Assembly (NCBI GenBank): GCA_963841455.1
Contig: CAWJCU010000001.1
Location: 1 to 64,000 of the forward strand
DNA from: JAWVFM01 sp963841455
GTDB taxonomy: Bacteria > Actinomycetota > Thermoleophilia > Solirubrobacterales > 70-9
DNA length: 64,000 bases
Reading direction: 5' to 3'
Part shown: positions 17,733 through 26,760 of the stretch, one piece after another
Numbering within the stretch: the first letter of the stretch is position 1
Layout: every line of letters starts with the position of its first letter
Made by a program: the position numbers and the translations under genes
The notes under the pieces: model-generated
Told to the model about the DNA's origin: nothing
Seen by the model: only the letters and a program-made list of their open reading frames with translations
Database searches by the model: none

Positions 17733-18666
17733 TCAGGGCTCGCTGGTGCCCGCCTCCGCGCGCGCCGCCTCGCCCTCGCGGACGAGCCGCCGCCAGTCGG
17801 TGACGCGGAAGACCAGGAGCAGCGTTCCGAAGGCGATCATGAGCGACCAGGCGGTGAGCGCGATCTGCTGGCCGACCGAGTAGGCGAGGACCGCGGTGCG
17901 CGACGCGCCGGAGAGGGTCGCGACCAGCAGGGCCTGCTGGGCGCCGACGCCGCCGGGCGTGAACGGCACCGCGCCGCTGATCGCCAGCACGCTCCATACC
18001 AGGAGGACGTTCTGGACCGAGCCGCCGACGTGGAATGCGTCGAGGAAGAACCAGAACGAGCCGAAGCGCAGGAGGACCGCGACCGCCTGCCAGGCCGCCA
18101 CCTCGCGCAGGTAGCGACGGGGCTGGAGGAAGATCACGAGCCCCTGCTTGAGGTTGTCCCAAAACGACTCGACCCGTCCGACCGTAGACGCCGAGAAGCA
18201 CGGTCACGATCGCGACGATGACGGCGAGGATGATCACCGTGAGTTGCAGGTGGCCGGCCCACCACGAGACGTCGAACGCGGGTAGGTCCGGGATCTGCGG
18301 CGGGCTCGGGAGCAGCCCCTGCGTGAACGCGTAGACGAGCACCACGATGCCGAGGACGAAGTCGAACGGGGCGAGCACTCCGAACGAGGAGATGATCGAC
18401 GGGTACGCCGAGCCGTCGATCGAGCGCTTGGCGAGCACGATCTTCACGGCGTCGCCGCCGCGGGCAGGCAGGATGCCGTTGAGGCCGGCGCCGACGAGGA
18501 ACGCTCCGGCCACGCGGATCTCCGGCACCCGCTGGTCCGGATAGGCCGCGCGAAGCGCGTTGGCCCACGCGTGGGCGCGCGCTAGCTGGAGCATCAGCGA
18601 GAGCCCGAGCGCGATCGCGAGGGCACCCCACCCGATGTTGCCGATCGCCGCCTCGAACTCCGACAT
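17733..18666 (-). CDS. UPF0104 membrane protein (AglD/MprF-flippase-like) (one frame break)
   Basis: About 310 residues joined across an extra G near 18178. Motifs typical of UPF0104/lysylphosphatidylglycerol synthase transmembrane domains: LARAHAWANALRAAYPDQRV, AGAFLVGAGLNGILPARGGDAVK, and later GAVPFTPGGVGAQQALLV. Six to eight helices. The family moves or modifies lipid-linked molecules across the membrane. ATG 18666 is used; its first bases overlap a possible ATG of the divergent gene (CATG at 18664-18667). A longer, out-of-frame N-terminus beginning at 18733 is possible if another indel exists. Confidence 0.82.
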
Positions 18667-18748
18667 GCGCGTGCCCGAAGCGCGCGAGATAGCCGGCGAG
18701 GTCCGCCGGCTCGATGGGCGAGAGCACCTGCATAAGCTAACCCGCGCC

Positions 18749-20276
18749 TTGCTCCCCGCCGCGGTCCTCGCCGTCGCCTACCTCGTCGTCGCACCGTCGC
18801 CCGCGGACCTCGCCGCGCAGACGTTCCGCGCCGACCTCTTCTCCTCGCACGGGTACCTGATCTGGAACGACTACTGGTACTCCGGGCACTCCCTGCTGGG
18901 GTACAGCCTCGTCTACCCGCCGCTCGGAGCGCTGCTGGGCCCGCGCCTGCTCGGCGCGCTGGCCGCGGTCGCGTCCGGAGCGCTCTTCGGCCTGATCGCC
19001 CGGCGGCGGTACGGCGACCGCGCCGGGCTCGCGGTCGCCTGGTTCGGCGCCGCGACGGCGACGAACCTCGTCTCGGGACGGATCACCTTCGCGCTCGGGC
19101 TCGCGGTCGCACTCGCCGCGATCTGGGCGCTGTCCGAGCGCCGGCCGGGGTGGGCGGCGGCGCTCGCCGTGCTCGCCTCGGTGACGAGCCCCGTCGCCGG
19201 CCTCTTCGTGGCCTTCGCGGCGGCGGTCGCTGCTTGGGTGAGCCCCGGCCCATCGCCGCCCCGGAACGGTCACCGCTATCGCCGCGCTCGCGGCGACGGC
19301 GGCCGTCTCGCTCGCGTTCTCGACGCCCGGCTGGTTCCCGTTCGCCTTCACGGCCTACCTGCCGGTGCCGCTCTTCGTGATCGCGGCGTTGGTGGTGGTG
19401 CCCCGTGAGGAGCGCTGGCTGCGCCAGGGGGCGGTCGCCTACGGGCTGCTCTGCACGCTCTTCCTGGTCGTGCAATCGCCGGTGGGGGCGAACGTCACCC
19501 GCCTCGGCTCGATCCTCGCCGGGCCGCTCCTCGCCCTGGTGTTGTTCAGGCGGCGGCCACTGGCGCTTGCCCTCCTCGCCCTCCCGCTCCTCTACTGGCA
19601 GTGGGTGGCGCCCGTTCGGGACTTCGTCGACCAGAGCGGCGACCCGGCGGTCGAGCGTTCCTTCTACGACCCGCTCCTGGCGGAGCTGGGTCACGCGGTG
19701 CGGGGCCCGGTCCGGATCGAGATCCCGCCGACGCACGAGCGCTGGGAGTCGAGCTACGTCGCTCCGCGGTACCCGCTCGCCCGTGGCTGGCTGCGCCAGA
19801 TCGAGGCCCCCGATATCCACCCATTCACCGGCGGGCGCCTGACCCCGGGCTCCTACCGCCGCTGGCTCGACGAGCGCGCGGTCTCCTACGTGGCGGTCGC
19901 AAACGCCAAGCTCGACTACATCGGCGAGGACGAGGCGGCGCTGATCGGCCGCGGGCTGCCCTACCTGCGCGAGGTCTGGCGAAGCGCCGACTGGAAGCTG
20001 TACCGGGTGCTGCGCCCTGCGCCGCTGCTCGCGCCGGCGGGCGCGCGCCTCGCGCACGTCGGGGCCGCGGACTTCTCGCTGGCGGTCCGTCGGCCCGGGT
20101 CCTACCGGGTGCGGATCCACTACACGCCCTACTGGGAGGTCTCATCGGGCTCGGCCTGCGTCAGCCGCGACGGTGCGTGGACGCGCGTCGATGCGAAGCG
20201 GCCCGGGCCGGTGTCCGTCGCGGCCCGCTTCAGCCTCGACGGCCTCCTGCGCCACTCGTCGGAATGCTCGGCGTAG
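18749..20276 (+). CDS. Large polytopic membrane protein with C-terminal extracytoplasmic domain (one frame break)
   Basis: About 508 residues if TTG 18749 is the start (an in-frame ATG at 18665 would overlap the divergent gene). Nine or ten hydrophobic helices, with WNDYWYSGHSLLGYSLVYPP in the first loop and SERRPGWAAALAV between helices, followed from about residue 320 by a soluble region (RDFVDQSGDPAVERSFYDPL ... SSYVAPRYPLARGWLRQIEA) with tryptophans and tyrosines. The layout resembles GT-C glycosyltransferases or YfhO-like proteins, but the catalytic Asp pattern is not clear. An extra A near 19285 breaks the frame. Overlaps the next gene by 13 bp. Confidence 0.65.
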
Positions 20277-21107
20277 TCCTCGCCCTCGGCTCGAGCCTCG
20301 CCTGGGGGATCTCCGACTTCCTCGGCGGCCTCACAAGCCGCCGCTCGTCCGCGCTCACCGTGCTCCTGGTGAGCCAGCCGATCGGCCTCGTGCTGGCCCT
20401 CCTCGTGGCGGTGATCGCCGGCGGCGACTCGCTCTCCGGTCGGGAGATCGGGATCGCCATGGGCGCCGGCGCGGCGTCGGCGCTCGGCCTGGGGGCGTTC
20501 TACCGGGCGATGGCGCTCGGCTCGATTTCGGTGGTCGCGACCATCGGCGCGCTCGGGTATCGCGGTCCCGGTGCTGGTCGGCGTCGCGCGTGGCGACTCC
20601 CCCAGCGCCCTGCAGGCTGCGGGGGCGCTGCTCGCCTTCGCCGGCGCCGTCCTCGTCGCGCGCGAGCCCGACCCGGAATGGCGCAAGGCGACGGCGGCCT
20701 CCGTCGGCCTCGCGGCGCTTGCCGGGCTGGGCTTCGGCGTCTTCTTCCTCGGGCTCGACCTCGCGAGCCCGTCGAACCCCGCCTGGACGATCGTCTGCGC
20801 CCGCGTGGGGGGTGTGGCCGTGCTCCTCGCGGCAGCGCTGGCGATCAAGCCCGACTTCCCGCCCGACCGGTCGATCCTCCCGGCCGTGGCCGTGATCGGG
20901 GTCTTCGACGTCGGTGCCAACACGCTGTTCGCCCTGGCGACGAACCACGGGCTCCTCTCCCTCGTCGCGGTCGCCGGCTCGCTCTACTCGGCGGTCACGG
21001 TCCTGCTCGCGCGCTTCGTGCTCGGCGAGCGGCTTGCGGGCGTGCAGCAAGCCGGCGTGTTCGTGGCCCTCGGCGGCGTTGCGTTACTTGCCGCCGGCAG
21101 CGGGTAG
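20264..21107 (+). CDS. EamA/DMT-family transporter (one frame break)
   Basis: About 280 residues from ATG 20264. Ten hydrophobic helices in two EamA repeats: LALGSSLAWGISDFLGGLTS in the first and FDVGANTLFALATNHGLLSL followed by LYSAVTVLLARFVLGERL in the second, the usual drug/metabolite transporter signature. An extra G near 20556 separates the repeats. Probable metabolite exporter, substrate unknown. Overlaps the stop of the preceding membrane protein and the end of the convergent HAD gene by 24 bp. Confidence 0.85.
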
Positions 21108-21710
21108 CGGGCCGCCGAAGATCTCCTCCAGCACGCTCGCCGTCTCCTCCGGGTCGCGATGCAGCACCCCGACCATCCCCACCGCCTCGGCCCCGGCGAT
21201 GTTCTCTCGCAGGTCGTCGACGAAGACCGCCTCGGCCGGCTCGACCTCGAGGCGCTCGCAGGAGAGGCGATAGATCGCCGGGTCGGGCTTGTGCAGGCCG
21301 ACGTCGGCCGAGATGACGACGTCGTCGAAGAGGTCGTCGAGGAGCTCGCGGTCGTAATGGTCGGTGCTCCAGGAGTTCGAGATCAGCCCGGTCAGAAGGC
21401 CCGATTCGCGTGCGCCCTCGACGATGCCGACCATACGCGGCTCCGGGAGCATGCCCTTGAACATGCTCTCGATGAGGTCGCTCGCGTCGTCCAGGCGAAG
21501 ACGATCGGCGAACCGCAGCTCGAACTCCCGCTCGTCGAGCTTCCCGGTCTCCAGCAGCCGCAGGTCGGCGAGCGCCGCGGGGTCCTCCTTGAAGAGCAGC
21601 CTCACCGCGTTCTCCTGCAGCCCCTTTTCCGCGCAGAAGTCGGCGAAGCTGTCCCAGACCGAGGTCGTGAGGACGCCGCCGAAGTCGACTATGAGAGCCT
21701 TCGCCGCCAT
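21084..21710 (-). CDS. HAD-superfamily hydrolase (epoxide-hydrolase N-like subgroup)
   Basis: 208 residues from ATG 21710 (MAAKALIVDFGGVLTTSVWD). Motif I DFGGVL, motif II in TGLISNSWS, motif III Lys in GLHKPDPAIYRL and motif IV VFVDDLRENI. Helical cap after motif I. The subgroup includes the N-terminal domain of ACAD10 and of soluble epoxide hydrolase. Its start codon overlaps that of the divergent APH-like kinase (CATG at 21708-21711). With that kinase and the acyl-CoA dehydrogenase downstream, it mirrors the three domains of ACAD10. An upstream in-frame GTG/ATG would run into the neighbour. Confidence 0.88.
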   Translation of the reverse strand: MAAKALIVDFGGVLTTSVWDSFADFCAEKGLQENAVRLLFKEDPAALADLRLLETGKLDEREFELRFADRLRLDDASDLIESMFKGMLPEPRMVGIVEGARESGLLTGLISNSWSTDHYDRELLDDLFDDVVISADVGLHKPDPAIYRLSCERLEVEPAEAVFVDDLRENIAGAEAVGMVGVLHRDPEETASVLEEIFGGPLPAAGGK

Positions 21711-22761
21711 GCCCGAGGCGAAGGAGGCTACTGAGGCGGCGCCCGACGGCATCGACGCGCCCGGAGTCGAGGCATGGTTCCGCGCCAATGTCCCGGGGGT
21801 CGAGCCGCCACTCGCCTACGAGAAGATCGCCGGCGGCCGCTCGAACCTGACCTACTCCGTCAACGACTCCGCGGACGGCCGCTGGGCGCTGCGCCGCCCG
21901 CCGCTCGGAAAGACCCTCTCCTCCGCCCACGACATGGGGCGCGAGCACCGCATCATCTCGGCGCTCGCGAGCACCGAGGTGCCGGTCGCACCCGCCATCG
22001 GCCTCTGCGAGGACGAGTCGGTGAACGGCGCCCCCTTCTACGTCATGGGTTGGGTCGACGGGCCGATCCTGCGCACCCGGGGAGAGGCCGAGGGCGACTT
22101 CGACGAGGGCGACCGCCGGGCGATCGGCGAGCGCGTCGTCGACACCCTCGTCGCGATCCATGCCGTCGACCCAGCCTCGGTGGGACTCGGCGAGCTCGGC
22201 AAGCGCGAGGACTACGTCGCTCGCCAGCTCCGCCGCTGGCAGCGACAGTGGGAGGGTTGGAAGACCCGCGAGCTCGACCTCATCGAGGAAGTGCACGGGC
22301 GGCTCGAGGCCCGCATCCCCGAGCAGGCCTCGACGACCCTGGTCCACGGCGACTACCGCCTCGACAACATGATCCTGGCCGACTCGGGCGAGGTCGCCGC
22401 CGTGGTCGACTGGGAGCTGTGCACGCTCGGCGACCCGCTCGCCGACGTCGGAATGCTCATGGTCTACTGGGCCCAGGAGGGCGACGAGATGACGGCCCTC
22501 TATGACCCGCCGACGCTGGCGCCCGGCTTCCCGACCCGCGAGGAGTTGGCCGCTCGCTACGCCGAGCGGTCCGGCCGCGACCTCGCCGAGCTCGACTTCT
22601 TCGTCGCCCTCGGCTACTGGAAGCTCGCGATCATCCTCGAGGGGGTCTACTCCCGCTTCGCGGCCGGCCAGTACGGCAGCTCGGACGAGGCCTTCCAGCA
22701 GTTCGCGGCCGTGGTCGTCCGCCTCGCGGAGGCCGCGGACGAGGCCGAGCGCCGCCTCTAG
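21709..22761 (+). CDS. Aminoglycoside-phosphotransferase-like kinase, ACAD10/11 and LvaA type
   Basis: 350 residues. The kinase fold shows IAGGRSNLTYSV (nucleotide loop), ALRRPPLGKTLSSAHDMGRE (Lys/Glu region), TTLVHGDYRLDNMI (catalytic HGDxxxxN) and VVDWELCTLGDPLADVGML (Mg-binding Asp). This branch of APH proteins phosphorylates hydroxyacyl groups: in ACAD10/11 and the levulinate enzyme LvaA a 4-hydroxyacyl-CoA is phosphorylated before removal by a dehydrogenase. The nearby acyl-CoA dehydrogenase is the obvious partner. Start overlaps the HAD gene's start on the other strand. Confidence 0.9.
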   Translation: MPEAKEATEAAPDGIDAPGVEAWFRANVPGVEPPLAYEKIAGGRSNLTYSVNDSADGRWALRRPPLGKTLSSAHDMGREHRIISALASTEVPVAPAIGLCEDESVNGAPFYVMGWVDGPILRTRGEAEGDFDEGDRRAIGERVVDTLVAIHAVDPASVGLGELGKREDYVARQLRRWQRQWEGWKTRELDLIEEVHGRLEARIPEQASTTLVHGDYRLDNMILADSGEVAAVVDWELCTLGDPLADVGMLMVYWAQEGDEMTALYDPPTLAPGFPTREELAARYAERSGRDLAELDFFVALGYWKLAIILEGVYSRFAAGQYGSSDEAFQQFAAVVVRLAEAADEAERRL

Positions 22762-22824
22762 CGCGCCTCTTGGCACCGAGTGCGCGCATTTCGCGGCGCC
22801 CGAGCCGCCATTCTTCGCGGGGCG

Positions 22825-23415
22825 ATGGGCAGCGAGGGGGGCGAGGAGCGGGAGGATGGACGGGCGAGTGGTGTCTCTCCCGGCACGGGTAGCCCCGAGT
22901 ACCCGGACGGTACTCCGGAGTACCCGGCGGAGATCGGGGACGGTCCACCGGACGGCGAGACACGAGCTGAAGGTGCGGTTGACGAGCTCACCGCCTTCCA
23001 GGAAGAGCGGTTCGCTCGCGCAGACCAGGTGCCCGCGGTGGACGAAAACGGCAAGGTCGCATGGTGGAGCCGGGCCGGTTACGCGACCTTTGGCGATTAC
23101 CTGCGGGAGGCGGAGGCCCTAAACGACCTCCATGACCCGTTTGCGCAGCAGCGAAAGGCACGCGAGCGGGTGGAGCGTGCGATGCCGGGGAGGTGGGCGC
23201 CCGCGGGCCGACCGGATGTTCCTCGCGTTGCGGACGAGCTCAAGCGCTCGAGGCAGGTGGGGGTGAAGTTGAACGTCACGGAGCACCACGCTCTCGCGAG
23301 GGTCGCCGAGGTCTACGGGACGACGCCCGCCGCGATGGCGCGGATGCTGATCAACCGCGGCACGCAGTCGATCGTCGCGTCCCTCGAAGGAGAGGCAGGC
23401 GAGGCTCGCGGCTGA
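22825..23415 (+). CDS. Uncharacterised protein with C-terminal ribbon-helix-helix-like domain
   Basis: About 196 residues from ATG 22825. N-terminal 60 residues are Gly/Glu/Pro-rich with a short repeat PEYPDGTPEYP encoded by a local inverted repeat (GAGTACC...GGTACTC). The middle is charged and helical (WWSRAGYATFGDYLREAEAL). The last 50 residues, VGVKLNVTEHHALARVAEVY then TTPAAMARMLINRG, look like a ribbon-helix-helix DNA-binding fold. Probable DNA-binding accessory protein; no partner recognised. The start is uncertain (an in-frame ATG at 22780 exists). Confidence 0.6.
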   Translation: MGSEGGEEREDGRASGVSPGTGSPEYPDGTPEYPAEIGDGPPDGETRAEGAVDELTAFQEERFARADQVPAVDENGKVAWWSRAGYATFGDYLREAEALNDLHDPFAQQRKARERVERAMPGRWAPAGRPDVPRVADELKRSRQVGVKLNVTEHHALARVAEVYGTTPAAMARMLINRGTQSIVASLEGEAGEARG

Positions 23416-24684
23416 TCAGGCGCGGGCGGCGGCCTGTTCGGCGGCGGGCGTTCCGCCGCCGTTCGGCGCGGCCTCGTCGGCCTTCGACCAGCGGTTGATC
23501 TCGCGGCGGGCGATGACCATCTTGTGGACCTCGTCCGGGCCGTCGGCGACCTTGAGCATCCGCGAGAAGCGCCACATGCCGGCCAGGGGGGTGTCGTCGG
23601 ACATGCCGAGCGAGCCGTGGACCTGGATCGCTCGGTCGAGGACGTCCATCACCATGTTCGCCGCGACGACCTTGATCATCGAGATCTCCTGGCGCGCGGC
23701 ACGCTTGCCCTCCGTGTCCATCTTCCAGGCGGCGAGCATCGTGAGCAGGCGGGCTTGGTCGACCTCCATCCTGCTCTTTGCGATGAAGTCCTGGATGAAC
23801 TGCTTTTCCGACAGCTTGCCGCCGAACGCCTCACGCGTCGCGGCGCGACGGCACATCATCTCGATCGCCCTCTCGGCGGTGCCGATCGCGCGCATGCAGT
23901 GGTGGATGCGGCCCGGGCCGAGGCGATCCTGAGCGATCACGAACCCGGCCTGCCGCGGGCCGAGCAGGCTCGCGGCCGGGACTCGACAGTCCTCGTAGAG
24001 GATCTCGCAGTGGCCGGGGCCGCCGTCGTGGCCCATCACCGGCACCGGGCGCACGAGGTTGAAGCCCGGGTTGTCGACCGGGACGATGATCATGCTCGCC
24101 CGGGCATAGGGGTGCGCGTCGGGGTCGGTGACGACCATCGCGATCGCCAGCGACGCGCCGACGGCGCCCGAGGTGAACCACTTGTGGCCGTTGATGACCC
24201 ACTCGTCGCCGTCGAGCTCGGCGCGGGTCCGCAGCGTCGTGGGGTCTGAGCCCGCCACCTCGGGCTCGGTCATCGAGAAGCAGCTTCGGATCTCTCCGTC
24301 GAGCAGCGGCTGGAGCCATTGCTCGTGCTGCTCGGGTGTCCCGTGCTCGGCCAGGATCTCGGTGTTGCCGGTGTCCGGCGCCGAGCAGTTGAAGGCCATC
24401 GGCGCGATCGCGGGGCTTCGCCCCATCTCCTCGCACAGCGCGGCGTACTCCCAGTTGAGAAGCCCGGGGCCGAAGCGCTCGTCGGGCATGAACAGGTTCC
24501 AGAGGCCCTCCTCACGGGCCTTCGCCCGGATCTCGACCAGGATCTGCGGGTAGGCGACGCCGGGCTTCACCTCGTCGTCGAGCGCCTGGAGGGCCTCGGC
24601 CTCGGCCGGGTACACGTGCTCGTCCATGAACGCGCGAATCCGGTCGCGAAGCTCGATGGTGCGCGGGCTGAGCTCGAACTCCAT
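23416..24684 (-). CDS. Acyl-CoA dehydrogenase, ACAD10/11-like
   Basis: 422 residues from ATG 24684 (MEFELSPRTIELRDRIRAFM). FAD/acyl-CoA features: FNCSAPDTGNTEILAEHGT, CFSMTEPEVAGSDPTTLRT, WVINGHKWFTSGA, CMRAIGTAERAIEMM, RAIQVHGSLGMSDDTPL and FSRMLKVADGPDEVHKMVIA. The long N-terminal helical region and EPxxxGSDP pattern match the ACAD10/11-like branch. It is likely the dehydrogenase half of a kinase/dehydrogenase pair acting on 4-hydroxyacyl-CoA with the APH gene 655 bp away. Ends flush with the preceding convergent gene. Confidence 0.92.
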   Translation of the reverse strand: MEFELSPRTIELRDRIRAFMDEHVYPAEAEALQALDDEVKPGVAYPQILVEIRAKAREEGLWNLFMPDERFGPGLLNWEYAALCEEMGRSPAIAPMAFNCSAPDTGNTEILAEHGTPEQHEQWLQPLLDGEIRSCFSMTEPEVAGSDPTTLRTRAELDGDEWVINGHKWFTSGAVGASLAIAMVVTDPDAHPYARASMIIVPVDNPGFNLVRPVPVMGHDGGPGHCEILYEDCRVPAASLLGPRQAGFVIAQDRLGPGRIHHCMRAIGTAERAIEMMCRRAATREAFGGKLSEKQFIQDFIAKSRMEVDQARLLTMLAAWKMDTEGKRAARQEISMIKVVAANMVMDVLDRAIQVHGSLGMSDDTPLAGMWRFSRMLKVADGPDEVHKMVIARREINRWSKADEAAPNGGGTPAAEQAAARA

Positions 24685-24694
24685 TGCGTTCAGC

Positions 24695-25759
24695 CTATCG
24701 CCGCAGCTCGGCCGGGCCCGGCGCGGTCTGCCCGTACTGGTCGACGTAGCGGGTCTCGGTTCGGAAGAACTCGGTCGCGGCGGCGAGCCCGGAGTCGTAG
24801 AGGCGTTTCGCGTCCTCGCGGCTGAGCCCGAAGTCGAGCGTCGAGATCTCGAACGTGGGGATCGCGACCGTCCGCACCCGGGTCGCGAGCTCCATCCGCT
24901 CGTCCCAGGCGTTGGTCGCCGCGTGGAGCAGGGCTCGCAGCATCGGCACCTCCCAGAGCGGCTTCTGGACGGGGGCGTAGTACGGACCGGGGCCGCCCAT
25001 TCCCGGGTGCAGCCGGAACCCGAACGTGGGGCGGTGGATCGGCTTGCCGTCGAAGAGCCAGACCGGGAAGTTCGAGAGCAGGCCACCGTCGACGATCAGG
25101 TGCTCCTTGCCGTCCCTGCGGAGCGTCACCGGGTCGAAGAAGAATGGGAAGCTCATGCTCATCCGCACCGCGTCGACGACGCGGAGGGTGTCCGGGGTGA
25201 GCGCGTTGCCGTGAGCGTCCTCGTACCCGTCGATGTCCTGCGGGAGCACCAGCATCCGGCCGGCGCTGACGTCGGACGCGATCACCCGCAGGCTGTAGCG
25301 AACCGCCTCCCGGTGCTGAGCGCTCGCGTCGTCGGGGATGTCCTCGCGATGGAGATCGGCGAAGGTCGGATCGCGAAGGCCGAGCGGCGACGCCTCGAGA
25401 CGGTCGGCCAGCCACCGTTTCAGGTACTCGCCGCGGGCGAGGCCGCGGCGACGGAACGCGTTCAGCGCGCCGCCGATGAACCGGCCACCGGGACCGTAGT
25501 CGGCGAACCGGTTGTAGTCGACGTCGGCGAGCGCGGCGCGCAGGCTCTCGGCGTCGTAGCCGGCCGCCACGAGCGACGCCGCGATGGCGCCCGCGGAGGT
25601 CCCGGCGACGTTCACCCATTCGTGGATCCCGAGCTCGCGTTGGGCGGCTTCGAGCGCCCCCGCGAACGCGATCCCCTTGACGCCGCCGCCCTCGAAGACG
25701 CCGTCGGCGCGTCCGCGCTCGCGGACCTCGACCTCGACGGCTTTGTCGGTGTCGGGCAG
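24695..25759 (-). CDS. Patatin-like phospholipase
   Basis: About 354 residues. The patatin catalytic elements are all visible: oxyanion loop GVFEGGGVKGIAFAGAL, nucleophile Ser in VAGTSAGAIAASLVAAGYD and Asp in HLIVDGGLLSNFPVWLF. The oxyanion loop lies upstream of the first GTG (25615), so the real start is earlier; the frame is open back to a TAA just before about 25770 and offers only a CTG at 25759. Ten bases upstream of the acyl-CoA dehydrogenase on the same strand, so probably co-transcribed: it may free fatty acids for it. Confidence 0.87.
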   Translation of the reverse strand: MPDTDKAVEVEVRERGRADGVFEGGGVKGIAFAGALEAAQRELGIHEWVNVAGTSAGAIAASLVAAGYDAESLRAALADVDYNRFADYGPGGRFIGGALNAFRRRGLARGEYLKRWLADRLEASPLGLRDPTFADLHREDIPDDASAQHREAVRYSLRVIASDVSAGRMLVLPQDIDGYEDAHGNALTPDTLRVVDAVRMSMSFPFFFDPVTLRRDGKEHLIVDGGLLSNFPVWLFDGKPIHRPTFGFRLHPGMGGPGPYYAPVQKPLWEVPMLRALLHAATNAWDERMELATRVRTVAIPTFEISTLDFGLSREDAKRLYDSGLAAATEFFRTETRYVDQYGQTAPGPAELRR

Positions 25760-25777
25760 GGTGCCCGGAGCTTAGAC

Positions 25778-26677
25778 CTAGCCCGGCTGCGCCTTGGCCA
25801 CGTGCTGGCGGTGGAGCATCGCCTGGAAGATCAGGAGCCCCGCGATCGCGGCGCCGGCGACGGCGAACGACGGAATCAGCACCGAGGCCGGGGGCTGCTG
25901 CTTGATCAGCAGCGTGATGGCCGACCCGATGAGGACCACGCCGAGCGCGTTGCGCAGCGCGTTCTGGGGCACCCGGGTCGAGTAGTGGGCGCCGATGAGG
26001 ACCCCCGGGATCGAGCCGATCAGGATGTTGCCGGCGAGCGCGAAGTCGACGTTCGAGCCGGCCCAGTTCGCGATCCCCGCCGCCCAGAGCAGAACGGCGG
26101 CATGGACGATGTCCGTGCCGACGACGCGCCGGGGCGTGAGGCGGAAGACGGCGATCAGCACGATGGCGATCAGCGTGCCGCTGCCGGCCGAGGTCAAGCC
26201 GATGATGAAACCCGTGATCGCTCCCGTGATCACCGCGATGATCTTGTCCTTGCGGTAGAGGTGCATCGCCTCGCGGTCGGGGATGACGTCGCGGAGGAAG
26301 AGCGAGCGGATCAGGGTCGCAACGCCCACGACCAGGAGCGCGGCGCCGACCATGCCCAGGGCCACCTGGTTGACGGTGTCGTCGCCATAGTTCGACTGGA
26401 GAACCTCGATCACCTTCACGCCGGCCAGCGCGGCTGGAACGCTCCCGACGGCGAGCCAGAGGACAAGGCCGAGGTGCACCGTGTACTTCTTCAGGTGCTG
26501 CCAGCCGCCGACGGTCTTCGTGATCGCGCCGTAGAAGATGTCGGTGCCGATGGCGGTCACCGGGGAGGTGCCGACGACGAGGATCAGGAGGGGTGTCATC
26601 AGCGATGCCCCACCCATCCCGGTCATGCCGACGAGGGTGCCGATGCCGAGGCCGAGGGCGATTACGACTGGGTCCAT
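25778..26677 (-). CDS. TauE/SafE-family membrane permease, second copy
   Basis: 299 residues, eight helices. Half-repeats GIGTLVGMTGMGGASLMTPL and ITGFIIGLTSAGSGTLIAIV mark the family. A central cytoplasmic stretch (FLRDVIPDREAMHLYRKDK) separates them. Related permeases move sulfite, sulfoacetate or sulfate; a 6+6 palindrome upstream and an adjacent Rrf2 gene lacking cysteines suggest control by sulfur status. Unlike the copy at 2733..3485 it is intact and has a clear ATG. Confidence 0.88.
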   Translation of the reverse strand: MDPVVIALGLGIGTLVGMTGMGGASLMTPLLILVVGTSPVTAIGTDIFYGAITKTVGGWQHLKKYTVHLGLVLWLAVGSVPAALAGVKVIEVLQSNYGDDTVNQVALGMVGAALLVVGVATLIRSLFLRDVIPDREAMHLYRKDKIIAVITGAITGFIIGLTSAGSGTLIAIVLIAVFRLTPRRVVGTDIVHAAVLLWAAGIANWAGSNVDFALAGNILIGSIPGVLIGAHYSTRVPQNALRNALGVVLIGSAITLLIKQQPPASVLIPSFAVAGAAIAGLLIFQAMLHRQHVAKAQPG

Positions 26678-26706
26678 CTGGGAGGGCCGCGGCTCTCTGG
26701 AGTTTG

Positions 26707-26724
26707 TTGACCCAATTAGGTCAA
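26707..26724. promoter_or_regulatory. TTGACC-N6-GGTCAA operator candidate upstream of the TauE gene
   Basis: A perfect 6-bp inverted repeat with a 6-bp AT-rich centre (CAATTA), 30 bp upstream of the minus-strand TauE start. Size and symmetry suit a dimeric Rrf2 repressor. The half-site AGGTCAA recurs at 27237-27243 in front of the Rrf2 gene itself. Confidence 0.6.
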
Positions 26725-26760
26725 AAGCGCGGCGGGGCGTGATGGTAGCGGATCGGATGC

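Noticed and set aside
22885..22940. Inverted repeat GAGTACC/GGTACTC as a regulatory site
   Set aside because: It lies inside the coding region and results from the repeated PEYP codons; no sign of a separate role.
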